64,000 nucleotides of DNA from Whalleya microplaca. Its lineage: Eukaryota > Ascomycota > Sordariomycetes > Xylariales > Xylariaceae. The stretch spans positions 124,001 to 188,000 of the forward strand of contig MU385721.1 of NCBI GenBank assembly GCA_022497155.1. Direction: 5' to 3'. Positions 1-11,001 of this stretch are shown here, one piece after another (the first letter of the stretch is position 1; every line of letters begins with the position of its first letter). Made by a program: the position numbers and the translations under genes. Under the pieces are notes generated by a model that was not told the DNA's origin, searched no databases, and saw nothing but the letters and a program-made list of their open reading frames with translations.

Positions 1-1
1 A

Positions 2-1258
2 GAGGATGACTTCCATATCAACCCAATGGATCGTCTATATGACATCTACGAGAAAATCAACGAACTCTTCAAACCCGAGAAGGAGGCAAGCAAAAGAGCT
101 CGCGATGAAGGACGTGACACCGCCGAAGTCGAAATGCAAGGAATATTTGCGGAAAGAGACGCAACTTTCAAGAAAATGGAGGATGGTGATGCTGAGGCAG
201 TTAACTTCTTTGATAGGATTCGAGATATCAGTATAAAATACTACACTGAAGCATACGCACGTCTCAACATCACTTTCGACGAATTATCCGGCGAGTCTCA
301 GGTCAGCCAAAAGTCCATTGCGAAGGTCGAATCTGGCCTCAAAGAGAAGGGTGTTTACGAATTGAGCGGAGGCTCTTGGATCATTGACTATACGAAACAC
401 GGCCCTAAAAGTCTTGGAGTTTCAGTATTAAGAGGCCGAACTGGCAGTACCTCGTATTTACTTCGAGATATCGCCGCGGTATTCGATCGAGATGAGAAAT
501 ATTCGTTTGACAAAATGATATACGTGGTCACATCTGAGCAGGATGTACACTTCCAGAAAGTTATCCAAACGCTAAGATATCTAGGTCAAAACTACTTAGC
601 GGAAAAACTAGAGCATGTGGGTTTCGGGAAAGCCCAGGGACTATCGCAACAACTGGGTCAAGTGCATCTGCTCAGCGAGATCCTTGACAAGTCTGTCGAT
701 ACTATTCGTGATGTTTTGAGAGACCAAGATGGACACGTTGAGATTGACAACTCCGAAGAGTCCGCTAATGTCCTCGGTATCACTGCTCTAGTCGCCCAGG
801 ATGGGCTTAACAAACGAGCAAGCGGGTATATATTCAACACTAAGAGATTAGCTTCCTTTGACGGAGGGAGCGGCCCGCACTTGCAATATTGCTATGCAAG
901 GCTCTGTGCTAAGATCAATGAGTCAGACTCTGACAAGGCTATTCTAGGGAATGTCGACTACACATATTTACAAGAAGACCCCTGGACGGAAGTCCTTCGC
1001 CTCATAGCTCAATATCCAGACGTCACAGATTCAGCCTATAAGACCTGTGAGCCGTCAATAATCCTGGCATATCTATTCCGTCTAAGCGAAGAAGTTGACA
1101 ATTGCCTTGAAGATGATGAGGATGAGGCACAAGAAAGCATTAGCTCCAAGGAGAAGACAGAAGCCACCCTAGCACAGACAGTATTATACAAACACGTTCG
1201 ACAGGTATTAGACAACGGAATGTCAATCCTTGGTATAACGCCAATAATTACTTCATAA
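2..1258 (+). CDS. arginyl-tRNA synthetase paralogue, C-terminal part (5' end outside window)
   Basis: The reading frame is open from base 2, so the gene begins upstream; about 418 residues are visible. They match the second half of the class I ArgRS catalytic domain and the all-helical anticodon-binding domain: YARLNITFDELSGESQVS near 265, the DKMIYVV strand, GPHLQYCYARL near 875 and a closing GMSILGIT. ArgRS charges tRNA-Arg with arginine using ATP. Three things are odd. The KMSKS-equivalent loop, usually close to GMSTRRG in fungal ArgRS, reads GLSQQLG (about 638-658). An acidic stretch (EDDEDEAQES, about 1111-1145) sits in the anticodon-binding domain. The end reads TPIITS instead of the usual TPVERM-like tail. 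This suggests a diverged second copy rather than the housekeeping enzyme, although a mitochondrial form is possible. The family call is firm; the role is inferred. Confidence 0.88.
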   Translation, partial: EDDFHINPMDRLYDIYEKINELFKPEKEASKRARDEGRDTAEVEMQGIFAERDATFKKMEDGDAEAVNFFDRIRDISIKYYTEAYARLNITFDELSGESQVSQKSIAKVESGLKEKGVYELSGGSWIIDYTKHGPKSLGVSVLRGRTGSTSYLLRDIAAVFDRDEKYSFDKMIYVVTSEQDVHFQKVIQTLRYLGQNYLAEKLEHVGFGKAQGLSQQLGQVHLLSEILDKSVDTIRDVLRDQDGHVEIDNSEESANVLGITALVAQDGLNKRASGYIFNTKRLASFDGGSGPHLQYCYARLCAKINESDSDKAILGNVDYTYLQEDPWTEVLRLIAQYPDVTDSAYKTCEPSIILAYLFRLSEEVDNCLEDDEDEAQESISSKEKTEATLAQTVLYKHVRQVLDNGMSILGITPIITS

Positions 1259-1880
1259 TGATTCTCTGGACTCCTGATTATGCTCAATGTTTTGTATATG
1301 GGGAAAGATGAAATTGATGAAGTCTAACACCGTATTCTAGCTTTGGAGTATGGGGTGAATAGGGGAGGACGAGTTTCTGCATGATAACGATCAATTCTTA
1401 CTCTATGTTGTCATATTCATTACCTATATAGGGGTTACCTGTATATACGTATTTGAAAATACTTTCAACCCCCATTTGCAGTGTTTCAAGATTGAGCCAA
1501 CTGGCCCATTTACGAAAGTTATGCAAAAGCATGCGTTGCAGAGTCATGTTTAAAGATGACTTTACATAGGTATATAGTGTGTTATATCATCCACTTACGT
1601 AGTAGCTATAGTGACGGCGCCTCGTATAGGATATAAATTAGTCCTTTGGGAAAAAGGACTTCCGTTGCCATTGCCTACGGTGCTTGCTAAACAAGTGTGA
1701 GACAGTGTGAGTACTACCGTGTAATCACTAGTCCGGACCCACATGACTGCGTTATGCTTCAGCGTTATGCTCACGTAACTCTCGGGGATTTGTTCCTGAA
1801 TAAGCAGTCTAGAGATGTTTTGATAAAACCCCAAGCAGTCTTCCACCGTTATACTTATTCGTTATTGGTACTTGGCTATC
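1259..1880. other. intergenic, 3' region of ArgRS and 5' region of bZIP gene
   Basis: AT-rich spacer of about 620 bp between two plus-strand genes. I see no convincing ORF or structural RNA; it should hold the ArgRS terminator and the bZIP promoter. Confidence 0.5.
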
Positions 1881-3235
1881 ATGTTGAGAGGGATAGATAC
1901 TACTTCCAATATGCCAGACAGACGTGAGCCCAGTACTAGTGGATTAAGCCACAGGTATTCGCAATCTCGAACTGATAACAAAATAGGAGAGCCTGGAGAT
2001 GGTGCTGTATGCACAGACCCAGAAGCTACACCTATCACCACAGAGATCCGGAAACCAAGAACAAGACAACGACTTCATAAGGCGCCACCGACATTGGCTG
2101 TTCCTAACATCAACGATGACGCCGCTGAGCGAAAACGCGTCCTCAATGTCCTTGCACAGCGCCGGTACAGTATGTAGTATCACATACTTCTTAGTTATCC
2201 GCAATGACTTATACTTAATTAGGGGAGCGTAGGCGAGAGGCGAAAAGTCGCTCATCGGTATCAACCAAAGATGTTGCCACTGCGTCCGGAGGCGTGAACC
2301 GCAATGATGAGGATGATGTTAATGAGAACACACCAAATCTCATTCTACCTCAATCTGAAGACAGTGTAGTACCAACTTCGCTACAGTTGGCCCTTAACGC
2401 CCCTCTGCCTGTAAATAAAGAGTTGCTAGGTACTGGGTCGATACTGGATTCCGGGCCCCAGTTAGCTTGGTCGACTACCGCCGTTGAACCAACTATGCCA
2501 GACCTAACCGAAATTGACGAAAACTTTGGCGCGTTTGATAGTAGCAGAGAATTCTCAGCCGAGCAACTACAGTCGTTCCTCATTGGTGATAAAGACGATC
2601 CATTCCAGGATCTTACGACCGTGGAGCCCACCACGCCCCTGGACTTCCCAACAAACCCACCAGGCAGCGGATTAAGCCTCGACGAGGTGGAAACGCTCTC
2701 ATTTCCGGACTCGTACCTCCTCCCGGTGAACGAGCGCACGCTCATGCGGGCGTTCCTCCGCATCGGCGCCCGCATCGGATGCACGTCCTCGTTCTGGGAC
2801 ATAGCGTCGAACTCGCCGTTCAACGACGGCACGCACACGGCGCTCTCGGCCCAGCAGCTGCCGCCGACCTGGCAGCCCACGCCGTCGCAGAGGTCCATGC
2901 CGCATCACCCGGTCATCGACTTCCTGCCGTGGCCCGGCGTGCGCGATCGCCTGCTCATGATCCTCTGCCTGCCGGACGCTGTGCGCCCGCCCGCCGCGGC
3001 TGGACCGCTGGCGCTCACGCAGTTCGCTTACGACATGGAGGATAGCGCCGAGGGGATCCGCATCTGGGGCGGTGATCCTTGCGAGTCGAGCTCGTGGGAG
3101 GTTGGGCAGGTGCTGTTCGAGCGCTGGTGGTTTCTCTTTGACCGGAAGATTGTTGAGCAGAGCAATCATTGGCGAGACTTAAGGGGTGCGGCTGCGTTGA
3201 CCATGAGATTAGGCCCTGGCAAAGGGAACGGGTGA
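1881..3235 (+). CDS. bZIP-type transcription factor with C-terminal DUF3425 domain
   Basis: Two exons, 1881-2169 and 2223-3235, with a 53-nt intron (donor GTATGT, acceptor TTAG) give 433 aa. Splicing joins a basic region reading ERKRVLNVLAQRRYRERRRE, the form seen in fungal bZIP proteins that carry DUF3425. A long acidic, Ser/Pro-rich linker follows. The C-terminal third fits DUF3425: HPVIDFLPWPGVRDRLL, then FAYDMEDSAEGIRIWGGDP and WWFLFDRKIVEQSNHWR. No clear leucine heptads follow the basic region, which is common in this subfamily. It is presumably a nuclear DNA-binding regulator of unknown targets; related fungal proteins often regulate secondary metabolism or stress. A second in-frame ATG at 1911 is an alternative start. 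Base composition rises sharply in GC from about 2690 to 3150. Confidence 0.85.
2170..2222 (+). other. spliceosomal intron in bZIP gene
   Basis: GTATGT donor and TTAG acceptor. Removing it restores codon AGG (Arg) and joins the two halves of the basic region, which are otherwise separated by stops. Confidence 0.85.
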
Positions 3236-5609
3236 ATGAGTGAATGGCTGAGTATACATAAAATTTTCCTCTAGTTATTGGTGTAAATGGTGATATTATG
3301 TAGCATGTTATGTCTTAGAGAAATTTTGTACCCTGATTCATTGTGTTGATTAGAAGTCTTAGTAGGTATCTCATTATCTCTCCACTACTTCTAGGTCTCC
3401 TCCGTGGCTTTATCTCGTCTTAAAATGTGTTATTAAACAGTCTGATGTTGGTAGCAGTCTTGGTAAGTACTTTATTGATACAACGAGGCCTTTCATAATA
3501 TGAAGGTCTTCTTCGGATATATATTCCTCTGTGTAAACATTCCGAGCTTAGAGAACGCGAAACTATATTGGAAGGATGATAGTGACTCATTGAACTGCAG
3601 CATGCGGAACTCTCATAGAAATCTAGAAGTTCTCATTGTGAGCATAGAAAGAAGTGAAGTACGACTAAAAGAATAAAGACTGCGGCTAATGCTGACTAAT
3701 CATAATCTTATAACCTTTATTCCTCCAGATAGGTTGAAACAGATGGATGCTACATGATAAACACGATAACCAAGCTGTTGCTAGGTAATTATTGGGTCAC
3801 AAACTAACAACACTTAACATTGAGCAAGCATGACTCAAAACGCTCTCATAATGGGACAGATACATAGATGTATGGGAACGACTATGTCACCTTTGGGTTC
3901 CCAAGAAAGTTGTGAGTGCACGAGATACCTGAAAGTAAGGGAGGTGGCTCGGACACATTCTCTCTTGCAAGTGTTACTTATGAATGCACAATAAGAGCGA
4001 GTGCCATGATAATCAGCCCACAATGTGGCCTTCTCTAGACAACGTTGAGAAATTGATGGGCGGTTATAGAAACAATGAACTATAAAACAATAACCAATCA
4101 GGAGGGTGTTGGGGATCCAACGGCCAAGTGAATTGGCACATATATAGAAACAGGAAGTTCACGTCATTGCTACGGCCGTTGCGTTCGGACCCGGTGCGGC
4201 ATCGGCGGTATTCAGGGTTTCATTCGGGTCTAATGCGGCATCGTGGGGGTTCAAGCTCATATGGTTAAGACTCCGGGCATCCAAAGCACTGTTGATCCGA
4301 GATGGATGTGGTCAGAGCTGTCAGAGTCATTGGGCCTGTCAGCCTGTTACAGATCTGTATCTGTTGGGAAATATCGGATTCGCAATAGAATTTTGACAGC
4401 TAATCGTGATACCACAGCTGATGTTCCATGGCCCGCCGAAATTATAGGTATCTGGTCAGTCAACTCGGTTCCGTCCGGATTGGGTATACCGTACACACAT
4501 ACAGTGTTGATGTCTGTACTGATGCTCAACCTTACTGTGAGCCTCTCATCCCATCTCCCTACTCGCAGTAAACGGGAATGGCCAATAAGAATCTATGGCA
4601 CATATGTATAAGCTCCAGCACCTTGCCTGCTTGCACGGTAGCGGTGAAACAGAATTAAAGATGCGGGGTATTTCCCTTCGATCGGAGGCAGGGGTGTTAC
4701 CACGTATGTGTGTATGTATGTATGTATGTATGTACATACGCAGTACAATTCTCGTCAAATAAATAGATGGAGGGGTAATGAGGGGCTCAACAGGCCGACA
4801 GGTTCAGTTCGATATATGTAGGTAGCATTACACACAGGTTGTATTAATGATGCTACCGAGAACCTGGGAAATTGTTGTCATTCTTCTCACATAGGTAGCA
4901 GTGGTATACCTCATGGTAGACAAGAGAGCTCAGGGAAAATGGATCATGCTTTCATCAGACTTTTGCACATATACGCACGTATATGTGCAACGGAGGTACG
5001 TACGGAGTACATACTTGTCCCAATTGCATGCTTAACGGAGTATTATTACATAGTTTACGCCGGTGGTAAGCACATTACGCAGTGCGCTGGAAGAGACCCC
5101 AATAGGGAGCCTCAGTGGCCGAAAGGCGCTGGACTGACACGCCTCGGGCCAATCAGATGCACTGCAGGGTCGCAATGGCGGGTAGTGGGGACCCTTGTAC
5201 AGAGGTTGGACCTTGAGGTCTTGATGACTGCAGAATTCCCAAATCTTTTTCTCTCACCTAATTTTCCTCTATATTCCTCTTTGCTTTGCTGGTCTGTGAA
5301 GTTCGACGGCCACCCTTCCTGGCATCGCAGCAGCAGTGATTAGACTTCTCGTCTGTCGAGAGCGTCTTTTCATGTTAGACTTAATTCTAGTAGATTGTTA
5401 GGTTAGTCGATTCCTGTCTATTCACTGTGTCTACTCAGTGCGTATATACACAATAAGCCCCATTCATGTTGCTGAATGTGACCGAAACTTGATTATTCTA
5501 TACAATAATTATATAGCTACTCACTGACCCAACACTTAGAATTCATTAGTAATCGATTCTCCTTTTCTATTTCGGTATTTCTTAGCGACTCGCCTCGTCG
5601 CCGTTCGAG
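3236..5609. other. intergenic region, including MTHFR promoter and 5' UTR
   Basis: No supported gene. It contains a TGTA-type microsatellite at about 4711-4735 and a short palindrome at 4965-4989 (GCACATATACG arms). The 134-codon open frame at 4939-5343 has no recognisable content and I do not call it. The last ~200 bp before 5610 are pyrimidine-rich, as in fungal 5' leaders. Confidence 0.5.
4705..4738. repeat. TGTA tetranucleotide microsatellite
   Basis: About seven near-perfect GTAT/TGTA units in a row in intergenic DNA. Confidence 0.9.
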
Positions 5610-7532
5610 ATGCATATCCACGAGATGATCGAAGACGCCGAGAGGACGGGTCAGCCGTCCTTCTCTTTCGAATACTTCCCGCCCAAGACCGCCCAGGGTG
5701 TACAGAACCTGTACGACCGCATGGAACGCATGTATGACTTTGGCCCCAAATTCATCGACATAACCTGGGGAGCCGGCGGGCGAATTGCGGAGCTAACCTG
5801 TGACATGGTCGTCCAAGCTCAGGCTTTCTTCGGCCTCGAGACCTGCATGCACCTGACATGCACCGACATGGGAGAGGAGAAAGTCAATGATGCGCTTAAC
5901 AAGGCATACAAAGCTGGTTGCACCAACATTTTGGCATTGCGAGGAGATCCCCCGAGGGAGAAGGAGAAGTGGGTGGCTACCGAAGGCGGCTTTCAGTATG
6001 CACGGGATCTGGTTGCCCATATCAGAAAGAAGTATAACAACCATTTCGACATTGGTGTAGCTGGATATCCCGAGGGCTGCGACGACAATAAGGACGAGGA
6101 ATCTCTCCTGGACCACCTGAAAGAGAAGGTCGATATGGGCGCTACCTTCATCGTTACGCAGATGTTTTATGACGCCGACAACTTCGTGAGATGGGTGGGA
6201 AAGGTTCGAGAGAGGGGCATCAATGTCCCCATCATACCTGGCATTATGCCCATTGCGACGTACGCAAGCTTCCTTCGACGGGCAAACCACATGAAGTGCA
6301 GTGTCCCTGAAGAGTGGATGTCGGCGCTTGAACCGGTCAAGAACGACGACGCGGCCGTTAGGGAGGTTGGAAAGAAACTCGTCGCGGGATTGTGTCGGAA
6401 AATCATGGCAGCTGGCATCGTACACCTCCACTTCTATACCATGAACCTGGCTCAAGCAACCCGCATGGTCCTAGAGGAGCTGGATTGGATGCCTACCACG
6501 GCCCGTCCTCGAAAGCAAGCTTTGCCATGGAAGCAGTCCCTTGCATTGGGGCGACGCGAGGAAGATGTTCGGCCAATCTTCTGGCGCAATCGCGGCAAGT
6601 CATATGTATCGAGAACACAGGACTGGGACGAATTTCCGAATGGTAGATGGGGTGATTCTCGTTCGCCCGCCTTTGGTGAACTAGATGCGTATGGTATCGG
6701 TTTGACTGGCACCAATCAGTCTAACCGGAAGAAATGGGGCGAACCCCGCACCGTACAGGACATTGCATCCCTGTTCGTCCGATATATAGAAAAAGATATA
6801 TCTTCTCTTCCCTGGAGCGAAGCACCCCTGACGGCCGAGGCTGATTCGATCAAAGATGATCTCATCAAGCTGATCCAGCGTGGTCTGCTGACTATCAATT
6901 CTCAGCCAGCTGTGAACGGTGTCAAATCCACGCATCCGGTGCACGGATGGGGTCCTCCTAATGGGTACGTCTACCAGAAGGCGTACCTGGAGTTGCTCGT
7001 CCCGCCTGAATTACTCACCGAGGTCGTGTCACGGGTTGAAGCCCACCCGGAACTGTCGTATTATGCTGTGACCCAATCCGGGAACTTCACCACAAATGCC
7101 CCGTCCGAGGGACCTAATGCTGTCACCTGGGGAGTGTTCCCCGGCAAAGAGATTGTCCAACCCACAGTCGTCGAGAGCATCAGTTTCCTCGCCTGGAAAG
7201 ACGAGGCATTCAGACTTGGCATGGATTGGGCTCATTGTCATGATGCCAACACGCCTAGCCGGAATTTGATCGAGAAGATCATGAATGAATGGTACTTGGT
7301 TAACATTGGTAAGTCCCACGAAACCTGCAGATGGATATTACTAACAGGAGAACCAGTCAACAATGATTTCCATCAACCGAGGACCATCTTTGAGTTATTT
7401 GATGGACTGTCGGTTAAAGACATCGACGTGCCCGTAACGGTTCCAGTCCAGGGTCAGAGCAACACACCAATGGGATTCACAAGGACACACACGGAATCGG
7501 TACAGCGACCGCCAATGGGAGTGGCGCGATAG
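5610..7532 (+). CDS. met13: methylenetetrahydrofolate reductase (eukaryotic two-domain type)
   Basis: It reduces 5,10-methylene-THF to 5-methyl-THF, the methyl donor for methionine synthesis. Exons 5610-7308 and 7357-7532 give 624 aa. The 48-nt intron (GTAAGT donor, ATTACTAAC branch, CCAG acceptor) keeps frame and lacks stops, so the unspliced frame reads through; splicing produces the family motif VNIVNNDFHQP. The N-terminal FAD-binding TIM barrel covers about residues 1-300 (FSFEYFPPKT, FIDITWGAGG, LTCTDM, LALRGDPP, FIVTQMFYD, PGIMPI, LHFYTMN). A linker holding RTQDWDEFPNGRWGDSRSPAFG leads to the C-terminal regulatory domain (LTINSQPAVNG, HGWGPPNGYVYQKAYLE), which in eukaryotes binds S-adenosylmethionine as inhibitor. 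The length is normal. Fungi usually have two MTHFR genes, so assigning this one to MET13 and not MET12 is tentative. Confidence 0.96.
   Translation: MHIHEMIEDAERTGQPSFSFEYFPPKTAQGVQNLYDRMERMYDFGPKFIDITWGAGGRIAELTCDMVVQAQAFFGLETCMHLTCTDMGEEKVNDALNKAYKAGCTNILALRGDPPREKEKWVATEGGFQYARDLVAHIRKKYNNHFDIGVAGYPEGCDDNKDEESLLDHLKEKVDMGATFIVTQMFYDADNFVRWVGKVRERGINVPIIPGIMPIATYASFLRRANHMKCSVPEEWMSALEPVKNDDAAVREVGKKLVAGLCRKIMAAGIVHLHFYTMNLAQATRMVLEELDWMPTTARPRKQALPWKQSLALGRREEDVRPIFWRNRGKSYVSRTQDWDEFPNGRWGDSRSPAFGELDAYGIGLTGTNQSNRKKWGEPRTVQDIASLFVRYIEKDISSLPWSEAPLTAEADSIKDDLIKLIQRGLLTINSQPAVNGVKSTHPVHGWGPPNGYVYQKAYLELLVPPELLTEVVSRVEAHPELSYYAVTQSGNFTTNAPSEGPNAVTWGVFPGKEIVQPTVVESISFLAWKDEAFRLGMDWAHCHDANTPSRNLIEKIMNEWYLVNIGKSHETCRWILLTGEPVNNDFHQPRTIFELFDGLSVKDIDVPVTVPVQGQSNTPMGFTRTHTESVQRPPMGVAR
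7309..7356 (+). other. in-frame 48-nt intron in MTHFR gene
   Basis: GTAAGT donor, consensus branch TACTAAC and CCAG acceptor. Because 48 is a multiple of three and contains no stop, retention would insert 16 residues without a frameshift. The conserved NIVNND motif supports removal. Confidence 0.9.
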
Positions 7533-9304
7533 CAGCAGCATGATTTTAGCAATGAAATATTGGAATGGCGTCACCGGAATAATTTCAACACAAGCATCTG
7601 GCTCGCGGCTCTAGCCAAGAGGAGTTTACTGTTTCAACAAGCATATACTAAAGGCGTTCGGGAAAGGCAGTGTCCAGATTTTTCAACAAAAAATCGGAGC
7701 AGTGGCATATGGAAAAAAGGGCCAGGCTAACATTGGCTGCATACATCTCAACGATACCCCCCATGTGAGAATTGGAGATAAAACGGGATCTCTGCATGTT
7801 AGCAATTGGATTTCAGTTGGAAGGAGTATAAGACGACGGAACAGACGGGGGGATGGGGTAATAGAACCTGCTTCTAGAGGTGGGCATGAGACAAGAGAAT
7901 GTGGATTGTAGCACGAGGCATAGGAAACCTTCAACAGTGGAAGAGCAGAACCGAATCCGGGGGTGCTTTGGTGGTGGCGTTTGCTACCGCCTTAACCCTC
8001 CTGGGGATCACTATATATTTGCTACCAACTATGCATAGTGCCTGTCTAGATCAAAGAATATAACTATGGATGGAATGACCTCTTCGTCCCCATTACGCGG
8101 GCCTGTGACCATAGACCCGAATTTGTGACCCGGCGCTTGATCTGACAATAGAACATGTAGAATGCCTGCTTCACATGTTTCTTTCGCCCGCCCAACACGT
8201 GCGGAGGTGTGATCATTGAGGTAGTTTCGGTAGCTTACAGTGAATAAGATTTTGCAATCCCTGGCACGACTAAAGGCTTTCCCATTCATATTGGACGATT
8301 TCATGCTTAACTAGCACACTCTAAACTATCTGTGCCTCCCCCGGTTTCATGTTGAGCTGAACGACTGGGGTAGGGGAGGGCGCTTAAGGCTGCAGATAGT
8401 AGTGGGCCTGCGCGATGGGTAGAGAGGGATCAAGGTATGGTGATCGGTGGTATATTAAGAGATGATGGAGAGGTCAATCTGGGCTCTCCCACTAAAATCA
8501 CTTAAGTAGTCCCAGTGCGCTATCGCGCCTTCCCAACTGTGTACCTGCCCAGCAGGTAGCTGGAGGGGTAAATTGCACCTTAGGAGCTTAGCAGCTTAAT
8601 AGTAGCTAGGAAGGTCATGGTGCTCTGTTGTCTTAGACTTATGATGTCTTCTTGAACTTTAAACAGCTAGAGGTAGCAATTGAAACATTCGTTATTCACA
8701 TTTATCTATCTACTCTGTAATTGCTGGAAGCCTCTTTTATGAACCAGCTGTAATCTGACTATTGTATTTGTGGAGTTGTTGTCTTTCGTCTTACCAGCCT
8801 ACATCATGTTCTGGATAGCTGCTGGCCACGACCTGTTTCATCAGGGCACTTTACTGAGTTCAGCACCAACATCATGATGTATATACGATAGTCTTGAGAG
8901 ACCCTTGTAGTAGTAAAAAATAGGTAGTATACTTCTTGCGAAGTCTGCTTTGTCCGTGTATATATAAGGGGGCAGCTCCTCCATCCTCTGTATAGGTAGA
9001 TATGTCTTGACTTGTCCTCAACTGACTCATTCTTGATGACTTTCGGTTTTCAACCTTGGTGAGCTTGGTGAGATTAACAGGTTTCGTTGTGCCGGTCACA
9101 AACCCCTCGATACTGAAGTGATTCTTTTTCTACTGTCGCTCATATTAATCCGGCCCCTCCCCCTTCATTGAAAATCCACAATCACGGAGAGCTAGAAGAC
9201 AAGGCTTAGAGAAGTATCGTGCGAAGCAAAATACAGCCTACAGCGTGCTTCTGTATCCACGGAGGCTCAGAGCTTCAAATTGAAGTCACTTACGAAGGTA
9301 CACG
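7533..9304. other. intergenic region without recognisable gene
   Basis: Open frames here are below 95 codons and show no family signature. I see no RNA gene or transposon end. Confidence 0.5.
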
Positions 9305-9997
9305 ATGGGTTTAGCAAATTTAGGAGTTCGACCAACGAGAGCCGAAAGCTCTCCAGAATTCAACATGCCGCGCGACTTCATTTTCACTTTCAGCGTGCCC
9401 TTACCCCCATCTACGGCTACGCCAAAGGTTGTCCACTTTGGACACACACCTATACTCGAGCATACCTTCGACTTCAGCGTCGACAAGACAGCTATCCGAG
9501 GGAGGCCCGGAGACCCGACAGATATCTTATTCAGACGAGGCAAGACCGTCCCGTACAAGGACGGGAAAAGGATTCGGATCAAATTGCCGTATCCCAAGCC
9601 TGCCACGGAACTGGTAGGCAGCGGTTCCATGGCATATAAGGACCATGTCTATCAGGCTGGACTTGGCTCTGTGCAGTTCGATATGCAAGGAGGGGAACAG
9701 GGCTTGCGAGGCTCTGCAGATCAACCGGATGGAAACCGGGCGACAGCACCGACTGCGAGCCACCCTACGAATTCTTGGTCTTTGCCCGAAGATGAGAGCA
9801 AGTTGGGAATTGCTGCTGATGTTTTCCCCCCGTGCTCAGGCCAAGAATCTCCTTGCACCGACGTATCAAGGGCACTGAGTTTGCTTTGCCTATCCAATGA
9901 GGCGGTCAAGTATCACGAATCTCGAAATAAACCCTGGACCGTGGGACTGAGCCTGGCGTTGAAACCTGCATTGGGACAGATTCAAGTGGCTATGTAA
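9305..9997 (+). CDS. hypothetical protein, 230 aa
   Basis: An uninterrupted ATG-to-stop frame of 231 codons, the longest in this stretch. I do not recognise it. The first 110 residues are Pro/Phe-rich with regular beta-like spacing (RDFIFTFSVPLPP, VVHFGHTPILEHTFDFSV); the second half is polar and low in structure. There is no signal peptide or membrane segment. The start could also be the ATG at 9365. Competing frames of 114-119 codons overlap it, and nearby genes usually contain introns, so the model may be incomplete or spurious. Confidence 0.35.
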   Translation: MGLANLGVRPTRAESSPEFNMPRDFIFTFSVPLPPSTATPKVVHFGHTPILEHTFDFSVDKTAIRGRPGDPTDILFRRGKTVPYKDGKRIRIKLPYPKPATELVGSGSMAYKDHVYQAGLGSVQFDMQGGEQGLRGSADQPDGNRATAPTASHPTNSWSLPEDESKLGIAADVFPPCSGQESPCTDVSRALSLLCLSNEAVKYHESRNKPWTVGLSLALKPALGQIQVAM

Positions 9998-10993
9998 AAT
10001 TAAGTATGACAACTTCTCGTGAGATTTAAACATCTCCGAAAGATCTGGAGAACGAGGCCAGCCAGGCGCTTGGGCCGTCGAGTAATCAATAGCAAAATGG
10101 TAGATCACTGAAAACCACGATCCGTAGCTGATGAGAGGTGGTGCCAGTCCAACTGCGAAAATGAAGCTTACGCCTCCACTATCAAATCATAATCCACCTT
10201 CAACGGCATGTCCCGAAGGAGATAAGTGAAGCTGTTGTTATATAAGGATTGATTTGCGACTGGAACAAGCTTGACTGTGCCTGTTGATCAACGTTTCCAT
10301 AATCTAGATTATAGTGGTATTGTGGACACCTTGCTATCGTGCGATAGCTCAACGATTCGACGGAGCTGACGATGCATCCGCCTGAGAGTGCATTTGAGTG
10401 ATTGGTCCACGTCGATCATAAGCCGCGGTGCATTGCCAAGAGGACGGCGCTGACCATACAACGGTGGGTAAATGGCTCAGACTCTTTGACCGATACTTCA
10501 TCTGCCGTAGAACCTCAAGCACAGCCTGGAGCTTCACTGAGCTGATTCGGTCAAGCGAAATACGCAACAATAAGAATGGATAATGAAGGTGATGAGAGCG
10601 AGGGAAGGGAGAGGGAAGGTGAGGTTGTCTTTATTATTAGTCTTCTCTAGTCGACCCACCTCGCGAGCTAAGAATCTGGCAGGTACTACCTTACCTTGCA
10701 CAGTAAAAAGTCTAGGCTAGGTAGTTTATATATCTGCAGCAGGAACGACAGGCTTTCAATGCAGAGTGACGTTACCCCCGGACGAGTAAAAATTATAGGG
10801 GTCGAATTCCCTGGTTTAAAACACCCATTATATGCCAATTCCCCCATTCCCCATACGGGATCTAGACTCCAGTGTCCATCAGCCTGCTAAAATAAGTGAA
10901 ACAATTGGTCCAACATCCCGAAGACAGCTCACTTTCTTTTTCTTGGCAATGATCGAACCAGTTGAATATCCCTGTCCTGTTGCAGGTTCCCTC
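9998..10993. other. intergenic, no supported gene
   Basis: Short open frames only. A 14-bp palindrome (ATAATCTAGATTAT) lies near 10301-10314. Nothing else is supported. Confidence 0.45.
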
Positions 10994-11001
10994 CCAAAAT
11001 C
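10994..11001. repeat. target-site duplication, left copy (CCAAAATC)
   Basis: Identical 8-mer directly outside the left inverted repeat of the 11002-11576 element. Confidence 0.85.

Noticed and set aside
2350..3169. Minus-strand frames of 182 and 156 codons
   Set aside because: They are shadows of the bZIP/DUF3425 exon; the second is an Arg-rich product of the GC-rich block.
5793..6455. 220-codon minus-strand open frame
   Set aside because: It lies antisense to the well-conserved MTHFR catalytic domain and has no recognisable content.
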